A stretch of DNA of 64,000 nt, taken from assembly GCF_000934845.1 (NCBI RefSeq), contig NZ_JXIQ01000016.1:62001-126000 (forward strand), in the 5' to 3' direction. This document shows positions 34,330 to 43,725 of this stretch, piece by piece (the stretch's first letter is position 1; each line of letters starts with the position of its first letter). The notes below the pieces were generated by a model that saw only the letters and a list, made by a program, of their open reading frames with translations, searched no databases and had not been told where the DNA came from. The translations under genes were made by a program, and so were the position numbers. This DNA is from Mesobacillus subterraneus. GTDB taxonomy: Bacteria; Bacillota; Bacilli; Bacillales; Cytobacillaceae.

Positions 34330-36409
34330 AATGTTTCAGGTCTCCTTCATTCCGTGGGATATAAGGATCCTCATGGAGTTCATACTTCTGGTTTGTCAAA
34401 ACCTTGATCCAAATCCGAATTGCCGAAATCAATACTGTGATAACAACGATCATGAAAAATGCCGTTAAACCAGCATCAATATAATCGTTTAGCATTACTT
34501 GCTTCATTTCTCCAATAGAGGCTGCAGGTGCGAGAATTTTGCCGCTATCCAGTGCCTCTTTAATCACTTTAGAGTGGGCAAGGAATCCGATTTTCGGATT
34601 TTCATGGAACAGCTTTTGCCAGCCAGCTGTCATCGTCACGATCAAAATCCAGGTAGTCGGAATAAGAGTAACCCACACATAAGCTTTTTTCCCCATTTTA
34701 TACAGAATAGTCGTTCCTAATAACAGGGCAATTGCTGCGAGCATCTGATTGGCAATTCCGAATAGCGGCCAGAGTGTGTTGATTCCACCGAGAGGGTCAA
34801 TGACACCCTGGTATAGGAAATAGCCCCAGCCTACTACACAAAGAGTCGTAGCAATGATATTAGGGATTAATGAATCAGTTCTGGCAAATGGTTTGTAAGC
34901 AGTTCCGATGATATCCTGAATCATAAAACGGCCAACACGGGTTCCTGCATCAACCGTCGTCAAAATGAACAATGCTTCAAAAAGGATGGCGAAATGATAC
35001 CAGAAAGCCATCAAGGATGTACCACCAATAATTTTTGAGAAGATAAACGCCATTCCGATGGCAAGAGTTGGCGCTCCGCCAGTACGGGAAAGGATGCTCT
35101 CTTCTCCCACATCATTTGCAATTTTTGAAATATCGTCTGGTGTGATTGTAAAACCCCAGCTGGAAACAGTTTGTGCTGCTTGGATGACATCTGTTCCAAT
35201 CACTGCAGGGGGACTGTTGATAGCAAAGTAAATCCCTGGTGTAAGAACAGAAGCAGCAATCATCGCCATAATAGCGACAAATGATTCCGTTAGCATCGCC
35301 CCAAAACCGATCGGCTGTGCGTGTGACTCTGTCTCAATCATTTTAGGTGTTGTGCCCGATGATATTAGGGCATGAAATCCGGATACAGCACCGCAGGCAA
35401 TCGTAATAAATAAGAAAGGAAACATACTGCCTGAAAATACCGGTCCAGTTCCATCGACAAATTGAGTTACAGGTGGCATAGCGAGATCTGGTGCCACAAT
35501 GAGAATACCGATTGCAAGCGCTAAGATCGTCCCCACCTTAAGGAATGTACTTAAATAATCACGAGGAGCAAGCAGCATCCAAACAGGCAATACCGAAGCC
35601 ACAAAACCATAGATAATCATCATGATGGCAATCGTTTTGCCATCAAAAGTGAACATGGCTGCCAAAGCTGGAGTCTCCGCAACGGTTTGTCCGTACATAA
35701 TCGAGAAGAGCAGCAGGACGACGCCAATTGCAGATGCTTCCCCAACACGGCCCGGACGTATATATCTCATATAGAAGCCCATGAACACAGCAATCGGGAT
35801 GGTTGCCGCAATCGTGAACATTCCCCACGGACTTCCTGTGAGCGCTTTCACTACAACTAATGCTAATACTGCTATTAAAATAATCATAATTCCTAGTATT
35901 CCGATCATTGCGATAAAGCCTGTTACTTTTCCTATCTCATCCTTAATCATTTCACCAAGCGATTTGCCATTCCTGCGCATGGACCCGAATAGGATGATAA
36001 AATCCTGGACTGCTCCAGCTAAAACAACTCCGACAATAATCCAGAGTGTTCCTGGCAAATACCCCATCTGGGCTGCGAGAATTGGCCCTACAAGCGGACC
36101 TGCCCCAGCAATTGCCGCAAAATGGTGCCCAAAGAGAACCCATTTGTTAGTTGGTACATAGTCTTTTCCATCATTATGGATTTCCGCGGGAGTTTTCCTG
36201 TTGTCATCAAGCTCGAATACCTTCCTTGCCATGAATCGACTATAAAAACGGTAAGCGATTGCATAAACACTGACTGCTGCAGTCAATAGCCAAATGGCGT
36301 TGACGCTTTCTCCGCTGTTCAAAGCTATAACGGCAAAAGCGATGGCACCGAGAGCAGAGACTAAACCCCAAATAATGATTGATTTGATTGCTTTCAACTT
36401 TCTCCCCAC
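34322..36409 (-). CDS. cstA: CstA-family peptide/pyruvate transporter
   Basis: A 695-residue polytopic membrane protein with about 16-18 helices. CstA signatures include GHHFAAIAGAGPLVGPILAAQMGYLPG-type sequence near residues 93-119 and SSGTTPKMIETESHAQPIGFGAML near 340-365. CstA proteins take up peptides or pyruvate, usually induced by carbon starvation. The next gene is its YbdD-type partner. ATG has GGTGGGGAGAAAG upstream. Confidence 0.92.
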   Translation of the reverse strand: MGRKLKAIKSIIIWGLVSALGAIAFAVIALNSGESVNAIWLLTAAVSVYAIAYRFYSRFMARKVFELDDNRKTPAEIHNDGKDYVPTNKWVLFGHHFAAIAGAGPLVGPILAAQMGYLPGTLWIIVGVVLAGAVQDFIILFGSMRRNGKSLGEMIKDEIGKVTGFIAMIGILGIMIILIAVLALVVVKALTGSPWGMFTIAATIPIAVFMGFYMRYIRPGRVGEASAIGVVLLLFSIMYGQTVAETPALAAMFTFDGKTIAIMMIIYGFVASVLPVWMLLAPRDYLSTFLKVGTILALAIGILIVAPDLAMPPVTQFVDGTGPVFSGSMFPFLFITIACGAVSGFHALISSGTTPKMIETESHAQPIGFGAMLTESFVAIMAMIAASVLTPGIYFAINSPPAVIGTDVIQAAQTVSSWGFTITPDDISKIANDVGEESILSRTGGAPTLAIGMAFIFSKIIGGTSLMAFWYHFAILFEALFILTTVDAGTRVGRFMIQDIIGTAYKPFARTDSLIPNIIATTLCVVGWGYFLYQGVIDPLGGINTLWPLFGIANQMLAAIALLLGTTILYKMGKKAYVWVTLIPTTWILIVTMTAGWQKLFHENPKIGFLAHSKVIKEALDSGKILAPAASIGEMKQVMLNDYIDAGLTAFFMIVVITVLISAIRIWIKVLTNQKYELHEDPYIPRNEGDLKHYA

Positions 36410-36491
36410 CTTTTCTTTGATATGATCACATTATATTTTATAATTACAAATTTTTAAACAAAAAAAATTATTTAGCAGGAATAAAAAACCA

Positions 36492-36520
36492 TTGATTTAA
36501 CTAATATCATTAGTTAAAAT
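36492..36520 (+). promoter_or_regulatory. Sigma-A promoter of the MBL-tetR operon
   Basis: TTGATT, 17 bases, TAAAAT. The spacer is occupied almost wholly by the palindrome described in the next entry. Confidence 0.6.
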
Positions 36521-36540
36521 AAAACTAACGATAGTAGTTT
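36497..36540. promoter_or_regulatory. Candidate TetR-family operators
   Basis: TTAACTAAT-ATC-ATTAGTTAA at 36497-36517 is a perfect dyad of 9-bp arms lying between the -35 and -10 boxes. A second, looser dyad, AAACTA-N7-TAGTTT, lies at 36522-36540. Both precede an operon whose second gene is a TetR-type regulator, so autoregulation is likely. Confidence 0.65.
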
Positions 36541-36557
36541 AAATTGGAGGGTTCCGA

Positions 36558-37274
36558 ATGAGGATCATAAAAGAAGGCTTTTTGTATCAGTTAACATTCA
36601 TGCCAAGAGTTTTTCCAGTGAATTGTTATTTTATTGAGGAAGAGGAAGGGCTGACCTTAATTGATGCCGCGTTGCCAAACAGTGCCAAACCAATAATTCA
36701 TGCAGCAGAACAAATTGGGAAACCAATCAATCGAATTGTTTTAACCCATGCTCACAGCGACCATATTGGAGCACTTGTGGAATTGAAGAAAAAGCTGGAT
36801 GTCCCGGTTTATCTATCTGTACGTGATTCACGCCTTCTTGCCGGTGATACCTCACTAGACCCATCTGAACCTCAGACTCCGATTCGCGGAGGAGTACCGA
36901 AGAACATCAAAATAAAACCAGATGTGGTCCTAACGGAAGGGGATGAAATCGGCTCGTTAGTCGCATTTGAAACACCAGGACATACACCAGGATCGATGGC
37001 TTTTCTGGACAAAAGAACCCATTCTCTAATTACAGGTGACGCCTTCCAAACTAGAGGGGAAACAGCTGTATCTGGGGTGATAGTACCATGGTTTCCTTTT
37101 CCAGCGATGGCTACTTGGAACAGGAAACTAGCATTGAGAAGCGCAAAAAAAATTCTCGGGCTAAAACCAACAATTCTGGCTGTAGGTCATGGGGAATTGC
37201 TTCGTGAACCTGTCACTCACATGGAGAAAGCTATCCGAAAGGCAGATGCAATTTTACAAAAGAATGGAGCGTAG
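36558..37274 (+). CDS. Metallo-beta-lactamase-fold hydrolase
   Basis: A 238-residue protein with the metal-binding motif THAHSDHIGA (about residues 62-71), GHTPGSMAFLD (about 141-151) and GDAFQT near 159. These are the ligands of a di-zinc hydrolase site. Family members cleave lactones, thioesters or antibiotics; the substrate is not predictable. GGAGGG lies upstream, and the next gene begins 3 bp after the stop. Confidence 0.88.
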   Translation: MRIIKEGFLYQLTFMPRVFPVNCYFIEEEEGLTLIDAALPNSAKPIIHAAEQIGKPINRIVLTHAHSDHIGALVELKKKLDVPVYLSVRDSRLLAGDTSLDPSEPQTPIRGGVPKNIKIKPDVVLTEGDEIGSLVAFETPGHTPGSMAFLDKRTHSLITGDAFQTRGETAVSGVIVPWFPFPAMATWNRKLALRSAKKILGLKPTILAVGHGELLREPVTHMEKAIRKADAILQKNGA

Positions 37275-37277
37275 GAA

Positions 37278-37853
37278 ATGTCACCAAGGCCTAAAATTGC
37301 CCTCGATAAACAAACTATTGTAATAGCAGCAGCACAGCTTGCGAATGAGCAGGGAAGTGATCGCGTAACGCTTGCCTTGCTGGCAAAGAAGCTTAATATC
37401 AAACCACCATCGTTATATAACCATTTTAATGGCCTGCCAGGACTTAAAAGAGAGCTTGCCCTGTTTTCACTTGAAAAACTGTATAACGAACTTGAGGCAG
37501 AAGCATTGGAAAAGTCTCCCGGGGAGGAATCAGTTCTGGCGATAACAGACGCTTATTTAGCTTTTGCCAGGGAAAATCCTGGTCTTTATGAATTTGCTTT
37601 GTCAGCTCCTGACCCTTCTGATGAAAAAGTCAATCATGCTGGGGAGAAAATTGTCACGCTTGTCCTATCCAAAATCAAGCCTTTTCATTTCTCAGACGTG
37701 GAAGCGATTCATGCAGTGCGAGGATTAAGAAGTTTAATGCATGGTTTCGCTTCTCTCGAGCAAAAAGGTGGCTTTGGAATGCCCTTTGATATTAATGAAA
37801 GCTATAGGCTGGCGGTACAGACCTTTTTCCGTGGCATGAAAAAATCAGGTTAA
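37278..37853 (+). CDS. TetR/AcrR-family regulator
   Basis: A 191-residue protein with a TetR helix-turn-helix in the first 50 residues (AAAQLANEQGSDRVTLALLAKKLNIKPPSLYNHFNG) and a C-terminal ligand domain of the WHG type (residues 80-190). Co-transcribed with the metallo-hydrolase gene; probably a repressor of its own operon through the dyads at 36497-36540. Confidence 0.9.
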   Translation: MSPRPKIALDKQTIVIAAAQLANEQGSDRVTLALLAKKLNIKPPSLYNHFNGLPGLKRELALFSLEKLYNELEAEALEKSPGEESVLAITDAYLAFARENPGLYEFALSAPDPSDEKVNHAGEKIVTLVLSKIKPFHFSDVEAIHAVRGLRSLMHGFASLEQKGGFGMPFDINESYRLAVQTFFRGMKKSG

Positions 37854-37934
37854 TTTTCATCTTCTGAAATAGTTTCAATGGGTACTCACATACATATGTA
37901 TAGATGCTACTTTTAAAAGAACAGGAGGCGCGCT

Positions 37935-39125
37935 ATGGATATATATGTGAGAAGAGGAGAATCATTTTGGTATTTCAGCAACCTTTTCAATATCCCGCTT
38001 CAGTTGATCATAGATTCCAACCGCGATGTCGATCCGAACGCACTGACTGTGGGCCAGGCTGTAAAGATTCCCGGTTATGCTGCTGTTGATTACCGAATCC
38101 GTGCGGGCGATACGCTCTGGCAGATTGCCCAGAGCAGAAATATCCATTTGGATGCTCTCGTGTTGGCCAATCGAAATAGTAACCCTAATCAACTGTATAT
38201 TGGCCAGATGATCAAAGTTCCAACAAGGATTACCTGGAGGATTGTCCAGGGAAAGAAGAGTTACGATTCCCGATCTTTCATGAATGATGTAAGGCGCTTG
38301 GAAAGTATTTATCCATTTATGAAAGTGCCGTCCATCGGCAAATCTGTTTTAGGAAAAAGAATTCCTGAAGCCCAAATTGGCAATGGAAATAAAAAGGTCC
38401 ATTATAATGGAGCATTCCATGCGAATGAATGGATCACTACTCCCATCCTCATGACGTTCATTAATGATTATCTCCTGGCGCTGACAAACCATTCCTCGAT
38501 ACGAGGGCTGTCCATGCTGAACTTATACACCCAGATGGCTTTGTCGATTGTCCCGATGGTCAACCCCGATGGAGTCGACTTGGTTCTTAATGGTCCTCCT
38601 GAAGAGGAGCCATGGAATGAAAGGGTAGTAGAATGGAATAAAGGGAGCATCGACTTCAGTGACTGGAAGGCGAACATAAGAGGAGTGGACCTGAATGATC
38701 AATTTCCGGCGGAATGGGAACGGGAAAAAGCAAGAAATCCAACCGAGCCTGGTCCGAGGGATTATGTAGGAGAAAAGCCATTATCGGAGCCGGAAGCAAT
38801 CGCTATGGCAGAACTGACACGCAAGCGCGATTTCTCGAGAGTGCTTGCTTTCCATACTCAGGGAAAAGTCATCTACTGGGGATTTGAAAACCTTGAGCCG
38901 CCTGAATCGGAGGCAATCGTTCAAGAATTTTCCAGGGTAAGCGGCTACCAGCCGGTAAAATCAATCGAAAGCTATGCTGGATACAAAGACTGGTTCATCC
39001 AAGATTGGCGCCGGCCAGGCTTCACAGTCGAACTCGGTTTTGGCATTAACCCATTGCCACTGTCTCAATTTGATGAGATTTATGAGGAAGCTCTGGGGAT
39101 TTTCTTGGCAGGACTTTATATGTAA
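37935..39125 (+). CDS. LysM-M14 peptidoglycan carboxypeptidase (YqgT-like)
   Basis: A 396-residue protein. Two LysM repeats occupy residues 1-46 and 50-96 (IYVRRGESFWYFSNLFNIPLQLI and YRIRAGDTLWQIAQSRNIHLDAL). An M14 zinc peptidase domain follows: ligands HANE in GAFHANEWITTP near 155, a third His in VLAFHTQGK near 298, and catalytic Glu in GFTVELGFG near 368. This arrangement matches gamma-D-glutamyl-L-diamino acid endopeptidase I of Bacillus, which cuts peptidoglycan stem peptides, often in spores. No signal peptide, as in that family. AGGAGG upstream. Confidence 0.9.
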   Translation: MDIYVRRGESFWYFSNLFNIPLQLIIDSNRDVDPNALTVGQAVKIPGYAAVDYRIRAGDTLWQIAQSRNIHLDALVLANRNSNPNQLYIGQMIKVPTRITWRIVQGKKSYDSRSFMNDVRRLESIYPFMKVPSIGKSVLGKRIPEAQIGNGNKKVHYNGAFHANEWITTPILMTFINDYLLALTNHSSIRGLSMLNLYTQMALSIVPMVNPDGVDLVLNGPPEEEPWNERVVEWNKGSIDFSDWKANIRGVDLNDQFPAEWEREKARNPTEPGPRDYVGEKPLSEPEAIAMAELTRKRDFSRVLAFHTQGKVIYWGFENLEPPESEAIVQEFSRVSGYQPVKSIESYAGYKDWFIQDWRRPGFTVELGFGINPLPLSQFDEIYEEALGIFLAGLYM

Positions 39126-39232
39126 AGAAGGAGATTACCTGAAAAGGGGGATATAGTGAGCAGCAAAAAGCTCATTAGTAGCTCCCGACTCATAAATCGA
39201 TATCCAAAAGAAAAGGCATTTTCTGCTCTTGA

Positions 39233-39271
39233 AAAAAATTAGAAGCATCGGGCAATGGGCACGATGCTTCT
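39233..39271 (-). terminator. Terminator of the secreted M14 gene
   Basis: AGAAGCATCG at 39241 and CGATGCTTCT form a 10-bp stem; on the minus strand the stem is followed by TTTTTTT. Confidence 0.88.
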
Positions 39272-39277
39272 ACCAAT

Positions 39278-41656
39278 TTATTTTTCGAAAATACTGTTGG
39301 ACAGGAGACGGAAGAGATAGTCTGTGTGATCGCGAAAACCTGCTTCAAGGCCAATTAACGTCACATCTTTATCCTGTTCTTTTACAATCACAGCTTTTCC
39401 TTGCGCGGCAACATTGTTTTTCCAGTGTCCGGCAACAAAGAAGTCTGAGTTGTCGTCAAAAGTTGCAGAAACCTCATCGTTGCCTGTGTTTTCATACCAA
39501 ACAGGTCGATAGACGAAGCCAAAATCGTCTGAGATGTAGCCGGCAGTTACCCCTTCTCCCTGGTAATCAACTTTAGCTATACCGTTGCTGTTGTAATCTC
39601 CGACAACAACAGTGTTATCTGTAAGACATAACGTCTTCGTCGCATTCGATGCACCAGCACCAACTGCGATATATTTTCCACCGCTATTTAAGAACTCGTC
39701 TACATTAGCTTTGAAGCCATCAAACTGTGCTGGATTTTGGAAACCAAATTCTTTATTGCCAGCACGTGACTGGGTCCTGGCAATCAAGCTTTCCGTGCCG
39801 CTGTAAACAAATACATCAAAGCTGGAAAGACCTTGTTCTGCAACTTCTGCAGGAGATACTTCAGTAACAGCGAAGCCAAGGCGTTTGAGTGCGAGTTTTG
39901 TACCCGAGTGAGATTGGACCTTATTCATCCCGCCATCCTTTAAAATCGCAACCTTCATGCTTGCAACTTCAACGGCTTCGGCAGGCACCTTTGCTGATTC
40001 AATGTGCAGTCCGGATTGTTTGACTGTTGCTGAAATTGTGTTAGCGGCTGCTTCTGTATAAAAATTGCCTTTCTTATCACGTTTAACGTTGACTCCCTGA
40101 AGAAGGAGTGTATTCACCAGGTTGACAGCTTTCACGGAACTGTTTGGAATCAGGAATGGCCCTTTGCCGCTGACGCTGCCCTGGCTCTGTACTTGGTTCA
40201 CTTTCGTCGCTGTTACTTCGAAATCACTCAGGACCGCAATCGCCTCGAAGCCCCAAAGTTCCGGCAGACTCCATGCTGAAATATCATACATCGCATCAAC
40301 CTCTTCCGTGATGTCCTCGCCATCCCACAGCATCGTATTGGCAAGACCGGCCTTTGCCTGGTCCATTTTTACAATATATGTGCCTTTAGGATAAGATTGG
40401 CCGCCGGCTGTAAAATCCTTTGAAGCCTGGACAACTTCAATGTCGTTTTTCTGCAAATGATTAACGGCCTTATGAGTTACCGTTGGATCTTTAGGATCAA
40501 GAGGCAGAACGTAGGCAGAAGGGAAGAATCCTTCATCATGGAATGGGTGGTCAAAATTGATGCCGCGCCTGAACATCTCGATTTGGTCTTTGATCATTTC
40601 CTGCTTGTTATCCGTCGCATTTTTCAGCGCGCCCATGATGGCGTCATACATCCAGCGAACCCCGTCCATGTCATTCGTAGGTGTTTCAAGCGTATGACCA
40701 TATGCACCATGGTACATAGCATACATTGGCGTAAAGATTGGCGGGTAATCATCCCAGCCCTCCGCGTCATCACGCTGAGGAATGTAGGTTCCTTCCATTG
40801 ACTGATACAGGCTGCCGGTAAAGCTTCCCTTATTGGACATGATTTCGGTTTCCATCGCTTCTGCCTGGTCCATTGCCCACTTTTCATAAAGGTCATATTC
40901 ATAATTTGGATTATGGGGAACAGTACATGGTTCAATTAGCCCCTGCTTGTTCGGTGCATAATTTTTCACATAGCCATGTGTATCAAGGAAGACCATTGGA
41001 TTCCACTCTTTGATCAGTGCAACGGTTTCCTGTGTTTCCGGCTGTGACTGGGTGATGAAGTCACGGTTTAAATCAATTCCTTCTCCGTTGAATCGGGTAG
41101 CATTGATGCGCCCGTCAGGATTCTGAACGACATTGAAAATCAGAATATTATTCTCCAGAATTTCTTTCGTTGTCTCATCATTGTCAAATGAAAATCGTTC
41201 AATCAACTGAATGATCGCGTCACTGCCAACAAACTCAGTTCCATGGATCGAGCCATTGATCATGACAGGTACTTTGAAATCCGGATTGTTTGCAATCCAG
41301 TCCTGTGCTTTGTCAGGATTGTTGAACATCTGCTTTCTTAAAGCCTGAATTTTGCCGAACTTGCCCTGGGAATCTGGAGAAGCAATTGTCACGACATAAA
41401 GGGGTTGTCCTGTTGATGACTGACCTTTCACTTCAACCTTAACTCTGTTGGATTGCTTTTCTATTTCAGTAAGTTTTACGCCAATTTCTGAGAACTTCAT
41501 AAAATCATAGTTTTCACTGTTGAATAGACTTCCATCCTGCTCTTCGTATGTATTTACATAATTCCATTTTAACGATTCAGCAAGTGCCGGTGTCCAGGGG
41601 GAAGCAGCGAGCAAACTAGCAGCGACTATTCCAGAGATTATTTTTTTATGCTTCAT
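39278..41656 (-). CDS. Secreted M14-family zinc carboxypeptidase
   Basis: ATG at 41656 is chosen because GGAGG lies 8 bases upstream and it begins a clean signal peptide (KHKKIISGIVAASLLAASP, cut near ALA-ES); the longer frame to 41950 is not supported. The 792-residue product carries M14 zinc ligands HGTE in GSIHGTEFVG near 144, the substrate-binding NPDGRINATRFNGEGIDLNRD stretch near 190-210, and LDTHGY near 232 for the third ligand. The C-terminal 350 residues form a separate GATase-like alpha/beta region (GGKYIAVGAGASN). An extracellular peptidase for scavenging is likely. Confidence 0.87.
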   Translation of the reverse strand: MKHKKIISGIVAASLLAASPWTPALAESLKWNYVNTYEEQDGSLFNSENYDFMKFSEIGVKLTEIEKQSNRVKVEVKGQSSTGQPLYVVTIASPDSQGKFGKIQALRKQMFNNPDKAQDWIANNPDFKVPVMINGSIHGTEFVGSDAIIQLIERFSFDNDETTKEILENNILIFNVVQNPDGRINATRFNGEGIDLNRDFITQSQPETQETVALIKEWNPMVFLDTHGYVKNYAPNKQGLIEPCTVPHNPNYEYDLYEKWAMDQAEAMETEIMSNKGSFTGSLYQSMEGTYIPQRDDAEGWDDYPPIFTPMYAMYHGAYGHTLETPTNDMDGVRWMYDAIMGALKNATDNKQEMIKDQIEMFRRGINFDHPFHDEGFFPSAYVLPLDPKDPTVTHKAVNHLQKNDIEVVQASKDFTAGGQSYPKGTYIVKMDQAKAGLANTMLWDGEDITEEVDAMYDISAWSLPELWGFEAIAVLSDFEVTATKVNQVQSQGSVSGKGPFLIPNSSVKAVNLVNTLLLQGVNVKRDKKGNFYTEAAANTISATVKQSGLHIESAKVPAEAVEVASMKVAILKDGGMNKVQSHSGTKLALKRLGFAVTEVSPAEVAEQGLSSFDVFVYSGTESLIARTQSRAGNKEFGFQNPAQFDGFKANVDEFLNSGGKYIAVGAGASNATKTLCLTDNTVVVGDYNSNGIAKVDYQGEGVTAGYISDDFGFVYRPVWYENTGNDEVSATFDDNSDFFVAGHWKNNVAAQGKAVIVKEQDKDVTLIGLEAGFRDHTDYLFRLLSNSIFEK

Positions 41657-41824
41657 CGATTTATCCTCCAAAAAAAGTATTTGTATATTTATACATAATA
41701 ATAAATAAATATTATTTCTACAATCATACAAAATTCCTATATTAGCTTGAGGAATAAATCCTATAATTCTTGAAAATTTAGATGTTGGTAATAAATTGAA
41801 AAAGGAGATAGGTAAATAGTCATT

Positions 41825-41847
41825 AAAAAAAAGGGGCCAGAGCCCCT
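41825..41847 (-). terminator. Terminator of the DUF948 gene
   Basis: AGGGGC and GCCCCT on a tight loop with eight T following on the minus strand. Confidence 0.85.
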
Positions 41848-41849
41848 GT

Positions 41850-42209
41850 TTATAGTAGTTGCATTGTCCGCTTACGTTTCCATTTTCTTGCTTTATTTTT
41901 TTGTTCAAGTTCCGCAACTGGCTTTGCAACCAATGCATTTTTGAATTCAACGGGTGTTTGTTTTATGGAAAAGACAACCGTATTGACAGCTTTCTTTTTC
42001 TTTTCAAAATTAGTCATTAGCTTTTGCTGTTTAAACTTAAGTGAATCTGTCTCTTCTATGATCGCATTCGTTTTGTTCTGGACACGGGTAACTGTCTCTT
42101 GAAGGCTATCAATCGTAGGTTTGGTATCTTTAAATGTTTTATAAGCTACATAACCAAGATACCCAATAGCTGCCAAGATTACAGTGATGCTAATATAAAC
42201 AATGAACAC
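41850..42209 (-). CDS. DUF948-type membrane protein
   Basis: A 119-residue protein: one N-terminal membrane segment (FIVYISITVILAAIGYLGYVA), then a coiled-coil-like region (SLQETVTRVQNKTNAIIEETDSL) and a very basic tail (KARKWKRKRT). This is the DUF948 pattern common in Bacillaceae, often linked to general stress. Function unknown. AAAGGAGG upstream. Confidence 0.75.
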   Translation of the reverse strand: MFIVYISITVILAAIGYLGYVAYKTFKDTKPTIDSLQETVTRVQNKTNAIIEETDSLKFKQQKLMTNFEKKKKAVNTVVFSIKQTPVEFKNALVAKPVAELEQKNKARKWKRKRTMQLL

Positions 42210-42631
42210 AGAATCAGCCTCCTTTCCATTGCAAGATTTACCTATTTATACCCTTCTTCAGCAAAGAATAACAAATTTTAGCCGGAAGAGTAGTTTTAGG
42301 AACGATCCTGTTCTGCCTGATTGAGGCAAGAGAAAAAATTGTGTATCGCCAATAAAGTTGTGAAAATCGCCAATAAAATATATCATCATAGTCAATATCG
42401 CCAGAATGGAGACTGAACTAAGAAGAATCGCATTCGTAAACGATCGCTTTCGGGAAGAAAAGTTCGCCAGACTTTTTGAAGAAGCGAAAGTAGCAAGCAC
42501 TCGCTCCTCGGCATTTTTTTCCTCAGCATCGAACTCCCCAGCACCTTCTTTCGCGACAGTTTTTTGCTCTTGCCCTTTTTTCAAAAAAGAGTAGAATGGA
42601 AATTATCGTTTAAATGAAGGAAGGAAACATC
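42210..42631. other. Intergenic region, about 420 bp
   Basis: Holds a partial TATTGGCGA-type element (42346-42406), then 190 bp in which weak open frames run on both strands without ribosome sites. The EamA gene's ribosome site is at its right end. Confidence 0.4.
42346..42406 (-). repeat. Partial copy of the TATTGGCGA element
   Basis: TCGCCAATA (inverse orientation) at 42346-42354 and 42367-42375, 21 bp apart, and a degenerate TCGCCAGAA at 42398. The spacer between the first two, read on the minus strand, is TTTTCACAACTT, nearly identical to the spacer after copy two or three of the full elements, so this is a shrunken member of the same family. Confidence 0.8.
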
Positions 42632-43549
42632 GTGAAAAATTCGAAAATCTACCTGATTCTGATCGGTATCATGTTCCTGTGGGGATTGAATGTGTCCGCA
42701 CTTAAAGTAATAGTAGGGAATTTTCCGCCGATTACGATAACCGCGCTTCGCGTATTCACGGCCGGAGTCTCGGTGTTTATCATTCTCCTTTTTTTAAAAA
42801 AAATTCGCCTGCCATCAAGAAAAGAATGGAAATATATTATCGGTGGCAGCATCCTAAACGTAACCGGCCATCATCTGTTCCTGGGAATTGGATTGAACGT
42901 TACCTCGGCAGTTAATGGTGGTTTGATCCTTGGTTTAGGTCCGTTGTTAACCGCATTGATGGCTATTTTATTTCTCGGAAAAAAACTGACGTTTGTCCGG
43001 ACTCTGGGATTTATTTTTGGAGGAATCGGGGTCTCCCTGACTGTTCTTGCAGGGGATACCAGCCTGTCAGGCATGTCAATCGGTGACTTTTATGTGTTTC
43101 TAGCGATTGTTTCACAAGCGATCAGCTTCATTATTATATCCAAAGCAGCGAAAACACTAGATCCTCGTCTGTTGACTGGCTATATGCTAGTCATCGGCTC
43201 GATTTTGTTGTTGTTGATCGGATTATGGAAGGAACCTGAAGGATTGGCGAGCCTAGGAAATGCTTCTGTCGGAATGTGGAGCATATTTTTCGCGTCGGCA
43301 ATTTTTGCCACTGCAGTTGGGCACATGCTCTACAATTATGCGATAGGCCAGACCGGACCTGCAGAAGCGTCCATCTTTCTGAACTTGAATACATTCCTAT
43401 CCATCCTGTTCGCAGGAATCTTCCTTGGCGAGCGGATCACATCCTCCCATATGCTCGGACTAATCTTCATCGTCGCAGGTGTCATCTTCGGATCAGGAGC
43501 ACTTGAGGAACTGATGCTAAAAAACAGAGCGAAACGAAATGCAGCTTAA
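42632..43549 (+). CDS. EamA/DMT-family transporter
   Basis: GTG at 42632 has AAGGAAGG 7 bases upstream and is preferred over an ATG 18 bp earlier. The 305-residue product has ten hydrophobic helices in two EamA repeats (GIMFLWGLNVSALKVIVGNFPP..., then VFLAIVSQAISFIIISKAAK...), with PAEASIFLNLNTFLSILFAGIFLGE near the end. Such proteins export amino acids or other metabolites; substrate unknown. Confidence 0.88.
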   Translation: MKNSKIYLILIGIMFLWGLNVSALKVIVGNFPPITITALRVFTAGVSVFIILLFLKKIRLPSRKEWKYIIGGSILNVTGHHLFLGIGLNVTSAVNGGLILGLGPLLTALMAILFLGKKLTFVRTLGFIFGGIGVSLTVLAGDTSLSGMSIGDFYVFLAIVSQAISFIIISKAAKTLDPRLLTGYMLVIGSILLLLIGLWKEPEGLASLGNASVGMWSIFFASAIFATAVGHMLYNYAIGQTGPAEASIFLNLNTFLSILFAGIFLGERITSSHMLGLIFIVAGVIFGSGALEELMLKNRAKRNAA

Positions 43550-43561
43550 TAGTAGAAACGG

Positions 43562-43584
43562 GCAGGGCTTCGGCTCTGCTTTTT
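43562..43584 (+). terminator. Terminator of the EamA gene
   Basis: GCAGGGC-TTCG-GCTCTGC stem with a stable UUCG-type loop, followed by TTTTT. Confidence 0.8.
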
Positions 43585-43609
43585 GAAATGTGTCCATTCT
43601 CCAATGAAA

Positions 43610-43630
43610 ACTGTCCGAATTTTAGACAGT
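43610..43630. promoter_or_regulatory. Candidate upstream activator site for the SDR gene
   Basis: ACTGTCC-N7-AGACAGT dyad, about 38 bp upstream of the -24 element. It closely matches the dyad at 46930-46950 that precedes the other sigma-54 promoter. Confidence 0.7.
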
Positions 43631-43667
43631 TCCCCCTCTTAGTAGCTTTATTTTCCTGAAAAAATCC

Positions 43668-43686
43668 TTGGCATGATTCTTGCTTT
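43668..43686 (+). promoter_or_regulatory. Sigma-54 (-24/-12) promoter of the SDR gene
   Basis: TTGGCATGATTCTTGCTTT: GG, 10 bases, GC, the invariant sigma-54 spacing. It begins about 58 bp before the SDR start. Confidence 0.8.
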
Positions 43687-43725
43687 CTATAAAAAGATAA
43701 CTTTATAAAAGTGAGGTCAGGAAAA

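Noticed and set aside
39156-39242. 28-codon frame with a fair ribosome site after the LysM-M14 gene
   Set aside because: It runs into the terminator stem of the opposite gene, and the peptide matches nothing I know.
42258-42584. 108-codon minus-strand frame with one hydrophobic stretch, and an overlapping plus-strand frame
   Set aside because: No ribosome site, starts at TTG, and runs through the repeat element at 42346-42406. Neither product resembles a known family.
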